The translations under genes and the position numbers were made by a program. This document shows positions 1 through 4,046 of a DNA stretch of 8,583 bases, one piece after another. The notes beneath the pieces were generated by a model that saw only the letters and a program-made list of their open reading frames with translations, was not told the DNA's origin and did no database searches. Origin of the DNA: a bacterium (GTDB lineage: Bacteria; UBA9089; UBA9088); assembly GCA_040756715.1 (NCBI GenBank), contig JBFLYE010000092.1:1-8583 (forward strand). Direction: 5' to 3'. Within the stretch, counting starts at the first letter, position 1. Each line of letters opens with the position of its first letter.

Positions 1-112
1 TTTAAGTTTTATAAAATTTTTTCCCTTTTAATTCAAAATTCAACATTCAAAATTCATAATTTTATAAAGTTTTCCTTAAGATTATCTAAACCCATACATT
101 TTGTAAAGCGTT
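1..112 (-). repeat. AT-rich dispersed repeat copy next to the PIN remnant
   Basis: No gene is visible. Positions 28-64 are built from AATTCAAAATTC-like words. Positions 82-98 read TTATCTAAACCCATACA, which matches 14 of 17 positions of the reverse complement of the core CGTATGTGTTTAGCTAA seen elsewhere in the window. Read on the minus strand the order is core, spacer, then the TTGAATTTTGAA-type tract, the same order as in the other copies. The tract ends just before the truncated PIN-domain frame at 113, so its insertion may have cut that gene. This is inference. Confidence 0.5.
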
Positions 113-295
113 ATGGAATTAACTATAGATACTTCCATTGCGTTAAGTGCTGCTAAAGTTGGGTTAGAATACAAACTTCCATTAGCTGACAGTATTGTTT
201 TAGCAACAGCTAGAGCAAATGATGCAATAATATGGACACAAGATGCTGATCTTAAAGGCATAGATGGGGTTAATTTTATTCCTAAGAAGAAATAA
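113..295 (+). pseudogene. C-terminal remnant of a VapC-type PIN-domain toxin
   Basis: The 60-residue frame reads like the last half of a VapC toxin, a PIN-domain ribonuclease of type II toxin-antitoxin modules. It contains the block PLADSIVLATA with the third conserved acidic residue (Asp26), and WTQDADLKGI with the distal acidic residues (Asp44, Asp46). Intact VapC proteins are about 130 residues and start with a beta strand carrying the first catalytic Asp. That part and the middle acidic residue are missing. An in-frame TAA at 104-106 closes the frame and no good ribosome binding site precedes the ATG, so I call it a remnant, not a working nuclease. It lies just upstream of attC1, the position of a cassette gene. 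No VapB antitoxin is visible; it could lie left of the window. Confidence 0.72.
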
Positions 296-301
296 ATCTC
301 T

Positions 302-433
302 TTCTAACAATTCGCTGCACCTGACCGCCAACAGTGTAGCGGTTTTTCAAGGTTCTGTGCCCTATCAAAGGTTAGTGGTTCTCCAAAGTTTTGTGCCCAA
401 CCTGTTGGCGGCAGGTGAGCTTTATCGTTAGAC
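302..433 (+). other. attC1 integron recombination site (long form, 132 nt)
   Basis: The left box R'' is TTCTAAC (302-308) and the right box R' is GTTAGAC (427-433). Inner arms 314-334 and 402-420 pair over 19 bp, leaving two unpaired bases on the left arm, G317 and A324. The unpaired spacers are AATTC (309-313) and TTTATC (421-426). These are the hallmarks of an attC folded as a single-stranded hairpin for an IntI integrase, with exchange expected between G427 and T428. About 67 nt of variable terminal structure separates the arms and contains an imperfect direct repeat. R'' departs from RYYYAAC at its first base. Confidence 0.9.
341..398 (+). repeat. Imperfect 22-nt direct repeat in the attC1 loop
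   Basis: Positions 341-362 and 377-398 agree at 18 of 22 positions. Both begin GGTT, contain a CAA triplet and end TGTGCCC. The repeat start-to-start distance is 36 nt. It occupies most of the variable terminal part of attC1, so that site may have grown by duplication or by insertion of a repeat. Confidence 0.6.
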
Positions 434-456
434 AGAATAGAAACACTACAAATATT

Positions 457-464
457 GGAGGTGA
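457..464 (+). promoter_or_regulatory. Strong Shine-Dalgarno for the broken DUF3795 gene
   Basis: GGAGGTGA lies six bases before the ATG at 471. This fixes 471 as the original start, although the frame is now interrupted after 21 codons. Confidence 0.75.
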
Positions 465-470
465 AAGGCT

Positions 471-816
471 ATGGAGAAAATGATTGGGTTTTGTGGACTA
501 ATCTGTACTGAATGTCCCGCATTCTTAGCAACCTAAAAGGATGACGACAACGAAAGAAAGAGAGTTGCTGAGATGTGGTCTAAACAGTACAATATGGACA
601 TCCCACCAGAACATATTAATTGTGATGGATGTTTGTCAGAAAGCGAAAGACTGTTTTTGCCACTGCAAAGTCTGTGAAGTAAGGAAGTGCGGACAAGAAA
701 AGAGTATTAAGAATTGTGCCTATTGCGATGAATATGCTTGCGAGAAACTCAACAAGTTTTTTGAAATGGCCCCTGATGCTAAAACTACTCTTGAAGAAAT
801 CAGAAGAGAGATCTGA
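471..816 (+). pseudogene. DUF3795 family Cys-rich protein, broken by a stop and a frameshift
   Basis: Reading from ATG 471 gives a typical DUF3795 start (MIGFCGLICTECPAFLAT), then an in-frame TAA at 534-536. Beyond the stop the same frame continues with family-like sequence (KDDDNERKRVAEMW, later INCDGCLSESERLF) to the T run at 654-658. Reading must then move to the frame of position 658 to regain the Cys-rich end (CHCKVCEVRKCG, NCAYCDEYACEKL) and stop at 816. One surplus T explains the shift. The original protein would have been about 114 residues with paired cysteines that look metal-binding; the family's function is unknown. Two independent lesions make decay more likely than one sequencing error, although the homopolymer shift alone could be an error. 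An ATG at 541 opens a 91-codon frame, but its first third is off-frame from the family. Confidence 0.85.
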
Positions 817-872
817 TTTAGCAAATGAGAAAGGGGTTAGACGTCTAGATATGTAAAAGATAGAATAGGAAA

Positions 873-1583
873 ATGGAAGGAAAGAATTTTAGAGGATTTA
901 GAGACAACACATGTAAGTTTCTAAAAGATTTAGGCAAAAATAACGAAAAGAAGTGGTTTGAAACGCATAGGAGAGAGTACAATGAATATCTTCTTACACC
1001 TTTGCAAAATCTTGTTGTTGACATGGGTGAATTTATGTTGACTATAGACCCATATTTTGAGATAAGACCAATGATTGATAAAACCATCTCAAGGATATAT
1101 AGGGATACCAGATTCTCTCCAGATAAATCACTGTATAGAAGCAATATGTGGATTGTATTTAAGAGGCCCAATAAGAATTGGAAGGATGCACCTGCATATT
1201 TCTTTGAGATTTATCCTGATTGGTATAGATATGGGATGGGATTTTATCAAGCATCAAAGGATACAATGGATGCCTTTAGGGAAGAAATAAGAAAAGAACC
1301 GACAAAATTCCTAAGGATTATTTCAAAGATTAAGTCCTTTGAGATTAAAGGAGAGCTTTATAAAAGACCTCTATGGACAGACTTACCCCAAGAGATTCAA
1401 AAATATTATCAACGAAAGAGTTTTTATATGGAATACAGAAAATCAATTGATGAGATTTTATTTAGTCCTAAACTGGTTGATGAATTGGTACAGAAATATG
1501 AGATATTACGACCTCTGTATCTATATCTTTTAGACATAAAGGAAAAGGTAAGAAGTGAAAGAAGAGAAAGTACTTACTTATAA
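873..1583 (+). CDS. DUF2461 family protein
   Basis: This 236-residue protein matches the DUF2461 (TIGR02453) family in length and landmarks. Near the N-terminus it has FLKDLGKNNEKKWFETHRREY (positions 16-36, quoted here as two parts: FLKDLGKNNEKKWF and ETHRREY). The signature block ISRIYRDTRFSPDKSLYRSN spans residues 72-91. A DAPAYFFEIYPD stretch follows at 105-116, and GMGFYQ at 121-126. The family's biochemical role is not established and nothing here reveals it. No signal peptide or membrane segment is seen, so it is probably cytoplasmic. A weak AGGAAA precedes ATG 873. Its end overlaps the next gene by 29 nt, so the two are probably translated together. It is the first intact gene of cassette 2. 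Confidence 0.85.
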   Translation: MEGKNFRGFRDNTCKFLKDLGKNNEKKWFETHRREYNEYLLTPLQNLVVDMGEFMLTIDPYFEIRPMIDKTISRIYRDTRFSPDKSLYRSNMWIVFKRPNKNWKDAPAYFFEIYPDWYRYGMGFYQASKDTMDAFREEIRKEPTKFLRIISKIKSFEIKGELYKRPLWTDLPQEIQKYYQRKSFYMEYRKSIDEILFSPKLVDELVQKYEILRPLYLYLLDIKEKVRSERRESTYL

Positions 1584-2622
1584 TCTCATAGAGAAGGCAA
1601 TAACTGCAGGTGTAGATATAATTGGTGTAACGTCTGCAAAACCTTTCAGGATACAAGGAGAGAAAGAAAGGGTTGTTGACCCAAAGGAGATACTCAATGA
1701 TGCTCAGTCAGTCATTGTAGGAGGTTTCTATATTTATAACAAACTTGATATTTTGCCATCCGAACCGAGCAAGCCACGAGGTAGGTTCTCCTCTTATGGA
1801 ATCAGGGTATATATGCGGATGCGTGCTTACACTGAAAAAGTCATCAAACAATTTCTGCGCAAGGAAGGATACAAGTGTGTTGCTTCTATGAAGATTCCTG
1901 CAAAATTAGCGGCTGTGCGTGCAGGTCTTGGTAAATACGGCAAGAATGCAGTAGTCCTTACCGAAAAACTCGGCTCATTGGTGATGTTTGAAATCCTAAT
2001 AACCAATGCCCCCTTGAATTATGAAGATCACCCGGTAGAGGCATCTGATTGTGGGGAGTGCGATATTTGTCTTAAGTCCTGTCCTACAAAGGCAATTCAT
2101 CCACCTTTTAAGGTAAACAGGGCAAGATGTATTACAAACTGGCTCTGGGGAACCTTTATTCCGACTGAGCTTCGTGAAAAACAAGAGAATCGTCTCTTTG
2201 GTTGTGGTGAATGTCTGTGGGCTTGTCCTAAAAATAAACATCTTAAACCTCGGGTTAAATATCCTGTGCCATTAGAGGAAGTAAGCGATAGTCCAGAACT
2301 CATCCCGTTGGTAACCTCTGATGCAGAATACTATCGCAAGGTAATCCCTTCATTTGCAAGATGGGCAGGGATAGACACAATCCGAGGGAATGCTATTATT
2401 GCCCTTGGCAACATTGCTGACTCTACCGCTGTAGATGCACTTAAGGAGACACTACAACACCCTAAGCCACAAATCAGAGCATATTCTGCGTGGGCATTAG
2501 GAAGAATAGGCAACAAGAAGACAAAAAAGATACTTGAAGAAACTTTATCAAAAGAACAAAATCCAAAAGTTGTAAAGGAAATCAAGAACGCTTTAGAAAA
2601 AACTGATAGCTTCTCTGTCTAA
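1555..2622 (+). CDS. QueG-like double [4Fe-4S] protein with C-terminal HEAT-type repeats
   Basis: The 355-residue protein has the layout of epoxyqueuosine reductase QueG, the cobalamin-dependent enzyme of the last step of tRNA queuosine synthesis. A reductase-like N-terminal domain has the conserved AVRAGLGKYGKNAVVLT (residues 120-136). Cysteines 166, 169, 172, 176, 192, 217, 220 and 224 fit two [4Fe-4S] clusters. A HEAT-type repeat region lies at about 273-348 (GNAIIALGNI and YSAWALGRIG). The segment usually VDTAPVLERA reads VASMKIPAKL, so the Asp that QueG uses as general acid appears to be Ala110, and the usual CISYLTIE is CITNWLWG. It is therefore probably a paralogue with another substrate; true QueG activity is uncertain. 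Translation starts at GTG 1555 after AAGGAAAAGGT, inside the end of the DUF2461 gene. Its TAA stop (2620-2622) lies within the attC2 left box. Confidence 0.78.
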   Translation: MKEEKVLTYNLIEKAITAGVDIIGVTSAKPFRIQGEKERVVDPKEILNDAQSVIVGGFYIYNKLDILPSEPSKPRGRFSSYGIRVYMRMRAYTEKVIKQFLRKEGYKCVASMKIPAKLAAVRAGLGKYGKNAVVLTEKLGSLVMFEILITNAPLNYEDHPVEASDCGECDICLKSCPTKAIHPPFKVNRARCITNWLWGTFIPTELREKQENRLFGCGECLWACPKNKHLKPRVKYPVPLEEVSDSPELIPLVTSDAEYYRKVIPSFARWAGIDTIRGNAIIALGNIADSTAVDALKETLQHPKPQIRAYSAWALGRIGNKKTKKILEETLSKEQNPKVVKEIKNALEKTDSFSV

Positions 2623-2679
2623 CAAATCGCTGAAGCTGACGGCGGATAAATCCGCCTCAGCTTAGCTCAGTCGTTAGGC
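2617..2679 (+). other. attC2 integron recombination site (63 nt)
   Basis: R'' is GTCTAAC (2617-2623) and R' is GTTAGGC (2673-2679). The arms 2629-2646 and 2651-2666 pair fully over 16 bp except for two unpaired left-arm bases, G2632 and C2640, with a TAAA loop. The spacers are AAATC and TCAGTC. The size and layout closely resemble the attC sites of aadA cassettes in class 1 integrons. Exchange is expected between G2673 and T2674. Confidence 0.93.
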
Positions 2680-2694
2680 TATATTTTAATCAAC

Positions 2695-2700
2695 AGGAGG
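2695..2700 (+). promoter_or_regulatory. Shine-Dalgarno AGGAGG of the antitoxin gene
   Basis: AGGAGG ends five bases before ATG 2706. Only 15 nt lie between the cassette boundary and this site. Any private promoter must therefore sit in the AT-rich stretch 2680-2690 and attC2 itself; I see no convincing -35/-10 pair. Confidence 0.75.
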
Positions 2701-2705
2701 CAAAG

Positions 2706-2894
2706 ATGGGTACTACTAAAGAAGAAGTTCGGAAAATGCTCGACCGGATTCCAGACGACGTATCCTTTGAGGATATTCAGTATCATATTTATGTCCGTCA
2801 GAAAATCGAACGAGGATTGAAAGATATTGAAGAGGGCCGTGTACTCAGTCAGGAAGAGGTTGAGCAGCGGATGTCTAAATGGCTCGGAAAGTAA
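2706..2894 (+). CDS. Small antitoxin partner of a RelE/ParE-type toxin
   Basis: This is a 62-residue acidic protein with a helical look: MGTTKEEVRKMLDRIPDDV, then a FEDIQYHIYVRQKIERGL stretch and an Asp/Glu-rich end with EEVEQRMSKWL. I recognise it as the type of small protein often found directly before RelE/ParE-superfamily toxins. It lacks an obvious Phd or ribbon-helix-helix signature. The role is inferred mainly from position: it precedes the toxin, overlaps it by 16 nt (ATG 2879 inside its last codons) and has the stronger ribosome binding site, as expected for an antitoxin made in excess. It should bind and neutralise the toxin and may repress the pair's promoter, but no operator is obvious. 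Confidence 0.72.
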   Translation: MGTTKEEVRKMLDRIPDDVSFEDIQYHIYVRQKIERGLKDIEEGRVLSQEEVEQRMSKWLGK

Positions 2895-3220
2895 AATGGA
2901 CAGAAGCAGCTTGGAGTGATCTTAAGGAGGCTGCAGATTATATTGCTAAAGATTCTCAATTTTATGCCGCAGCATTCGTCCGGGAGGTACGGGATGCAGC
3001 TCGCTCTTTAGCTTATCTAGCAGAGCGAGGTCGCATTGTGCCAGAGTTCAATGATCCAAGCATCCGCGAACTTTTTGTGAGGAAATATCGATTGATCTAT
3101 CATGTAAGAGAGCAAATTGTACACATTATTGGCTTCATTCATGGAGCCCGTGATCTATTAACACTTTGGGAGCGAGAAAGACGAGCAAATCTTGAAAATA
3201 GAGATAGTAATCATAAATAG
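2879..3220 (+). CDS. RelE/ParE superfamily toxin
   Basis: The 113-residue basic protein follows the RelE/ParE fold order: VKWTEAAWSDLKEAADYI at the start, an alpha-helical stretch with AAAFVREV, then GRIVPEFNDPSIRELFV, KYRLIYHV and VHIIGFIHGARDLL. The block RIVPEF...IREL...YRLIYHV is characteristic of ParE and RelE toxins. ParE members poison DNA gyrase and RelE members cut mRNA on the ribosome; the sequence does not decide between them. The last ten or so residues (NLENRDSNHK) extend past the usual end. It has no strong ribosome binding site of its own and overlaps the antitoxin gene by 16 nt, which points to coupled translation. Confidence 0.85.
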   Translation: MARKVKWTEAAWSDLKEAADYIAKDSQFYAAAFVREVRDAARSLAYLAERGRIVPEFNDPSIRELFVRKYRLIYHVREQIVHIIGFIHGARDLLTLWERERRANLENRDSNHK

Positions 3221-3221
3221 C

Positions 3222-3338
3222 CGTATGTGTTTAGCTAATAAGACAATGAAAGAAAGGCAAAAGTCAAAATTGCAATTCACTTGAACTTTTGAATTTTGAA
3301 TTTATTATGTTTACAAAAAAGCTAACCATGTACAAATA
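3222..3338 (+). repeat. Dispersed repeat copy inside cassette 3
   Basis: The core CGTATGTGTTTAGCTAA occupies 3222-3238 and starts one base after the toxin stop. About 45 nt later comes an AT-rich tract (CTTGAACTTTTGAATTTTGA, about 3279-3298). Its 17 bases are exactly the reverse complement of 4023-4039. No gene is visible here. The position between the toxin gene and attC3 means the repeat travels with, or was inserted into, the cassette. Confidence 0.62.
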
Positions 3339-3396
3339 GCCTAACCCATCGCTGCAGCCGACCGCCAAAGGCGGCGGCTGAGCTCAATCGTTAGAC
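3339..3396 (+). other. attC3 integron recombination site (58 nt)
   Basis: R'' is GCCTAAC (3339-3345) and R' is GTTAGAC (3390-3396). The arms 3351-3366 and 3370-3383 pair over 14 bp with unpaired G3354 and A3361 and a 3-nt AAA loop. The spacers are CCATC and TCAATC. R'' is the exact complement of GTTAGGC at the start of its own cassette and not of the GTTAGAC beside it. That offset is the signature of a cassette inserted by site-specific recombination. Confidence 0.93.
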
Positions 3397-3435
3397 ACTT
3401 GAATGAGATACTCAACCGAGATTACAAAACAAAAT

Positions 3436-3444
3436 GGAGGTGAT
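3436..3444 (+). promoter_or_regulatory. Shine-Dalgarno that decides the protease start
   Basis: GGAGGTGAT lies here; its GGAGG core ends eight bases before ATG 3449. The longest frame opens at ATG 3434, whose G is already part of this motif, so that ATG cannot be served by it. The start is therefore taken as 3449. Confidence 0.72.
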
Positions 3445-3448
3445 GATT

Positions 3449-3826
3449 ATGGGCAGGATTCGACAAATGATGAATGTAAAGGGACGGAATGTATGGACAC
3501 TTTTTGATTCAGGAGCCCGAAATACCTACATTATTCCTGAAGTTGCAGCACAACTTACTACCACAAGTCTTCCTCGTCCAACATATACCAAATTAGGAGG
3601 CGAGACAAAGGTATCTTCCCAGGCCGCTGTATTAGTTGGCGAAATCGATGGGAAGCCTTTCCATACGGAAGCTATGGTTATTGATTATATTGGGAATGAT
3701 GAGGAGGGGAAACCTATTGAGGTTCTTTTTGGGGCTTTGGCCATGCAACAATGGGGAATACGATTGATACCAGAGCAAGAAAAACTGGATCTTTCTCATT
3801 ACCCCACTGAGTTTACCGAGTTTTAG
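3449..3826 (+). CDS. Retropepsin-like aspartyl protease domain protein
   Basis: From ATG 3449 the protein has 125 residues, the size of a single retropepsin domain. The catalytic motif is LFDSGARNTYI (Asp20-Ser-Gly-Ala), in place of the more common DTGA; DSGA also occurs in active aspartyl proteases. The second hallmark, a hydrophobic pair before Gly, is VLFGALAM (residues 92-99) followed by QQWGIRL. An LDLS segment near the end is typical of bacterial members of this group. Such single-domain enzymes would act as homodimers, each chain giving one Asp. No signal peptide or membrane segment is present, so it is probably cytoplasmic. The substrate is unknown. No partner gene is adjacent. It directly follows attC3, in cassette orientation. 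Confidence 0.78.
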   Translation: MGRIRQMMNVKGRNVWTLFDSGARNTYIIPEVAAQLTTTSLPRPTYTKLGGETKVSSQAAVLVGEIDGKPFHTEAMVIDYIGNDEEGKPIEVLFGALAMQQWGIRLIPEQEKLDLSHYPTEFTEF

Positions 3827-4046
3827 ATCTGAAGAAGATAGGTGTCAAAGTCTACACATTGACAAAAAGTATGTGTTTAGCTCCTTAATATGTGTTTAAG
3901 CTTCCTCATTAAAGAGGCAGAAACGAATTGTTTAATTGTAAATTTTAAATTGCAAATTTAAAGAGGTAAAAAAATAATATCATAAAAAATTCATCACTCT
4001 CTCAATTTGCAATTGTTTAGCTTTAGCTAAACACATACGATTTTAT
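3827..4046. repeat. Convergent intergenic region with repeat copies
   Basis: No gene or attC is visible between the protease and ftsI stops. Two near-tandem copies of the repeat core lie at 3869-3882 (GTATGTGTTTAGCT) and 3889-3902 (TATGTGTTTAAGCT). They are followed by an AT tract at 3942-3960. A minus-strand copy lies at 4023-4039. TGTCAA at 3843-3848 pairs with TTGACA at 3859-3864, and GTTTAGC at 4015-4021 pairs with GCTAAAC at 4026-4032. Neither hairpin is followed by a clear U-run, so I do not call a terminator. Confidence 0.6.

Larger units (their letters stand above)
1..427 (+). mobile_element. Gene cassette 1, right part (PIN remnant plus attC1)
   Basis: The cassette ends at the G of the GTTAGAC core site (427/428). 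Its left boundary is not visible. Its attC left box is TTCTAAC, so an intact cassette should begin TTAGAA after a G, and no such start occurs between 1 and 113. The cassette therefore begins upstream of the window, or its left part was replaced by the AT-rich repeat. Confidence 0.5.
428..2673 (+). mobile_element. Gene cassette 2, three genes, 2246 nt
   Basis: The cassette runs from the T after G427 to the G of the attC2 core site. Its first bases with the preceding G read GTTAGACAGA. The exact reverse complement TCTGTCTAAC stands at 2614-2623, at the left box of its own attC. That 10-nt self-match is what an excised circular cassette would show, so these are probably true original ends. At about 2.2 kb and three genes (one broken) it is much longer than the usual one-gene cassette of 0.5-1 kb. 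All genes point toward attC. Confidence 0.82.
2674..3390 (+). mobile_element. Gene cassette 3, toxin-antitoxin cassette, 717 nt
   Basis: With the preceding G the cassette begins GTTAGGCTAT, and ATAGCCTAAC stands at 3336-3345 at its own attC, again a 10-nt self-match. It carries an antitoxin and toxin pair, then about 120 nt of AT-rich sequence including one copy of the dispersed repeat, then attC3. Toxin-antitoxin cassettes are common in large chromosomal integrons, where they are thought to stabilise the array. Confidence 0.85.
3391..3826 (+). mobile_element. Cassette 4, protease gene, no visible attC
   Basis: The segment starts at the exchange point of attC3 and carries one gene in cassette orientation. 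Its own attC should include a left box close to GTCTAAC and a GCTG-type arm. Neither is found between the gene's stop at 3826 and the start of the opposing operon at 4047. It is either a decayed last cassette of the array or ordinary chromosomal sequence next to the last attC. The right end given is the end of the gene, not a demonstrated boundary. Confidence 0.45.

Noticed and set aside
110-116. GTTATGG at the start of the PIN remnant as a possible attC core site
   Set aside because: The last base breaks GTTRRRY, and there is no paired left box or stem; the upstream CTAAAC belongs to the dispersed repeat.
541-816. ATG 541 frame as an intact 91-residue gene
   Set aside because: Only its last part matches DUF3795; the true start with its ribosome binding site is at 471, and the first third of this frame is out of register.
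845-1171. Minus-strand open frame of 108 codons
   Set aside because: It lies opposite the DUF2461 gene, has no family resemblance and no ribosome binding site.
2662-2690. Promoter for the toxin-antitoxin pair within attC2 and the cassette start
   Set aside because: TTAGCT and TTTAAT can be spaced 17 nt apart, but both match consensus poorly.
4015-4032. GTTTAGC/GCTAAAC hairpin as the terminator of ftsI or the protease gene
   Set aside because: The stem is AT-rich with no U-run directly after it on either strand, and it overlaps the dispersed repeat.
82-4039. Repeated core as a CRISPR array
   Set aside because: Copies are on both strands, widely and irregularly spaced, and have no spacer-sized units between them.
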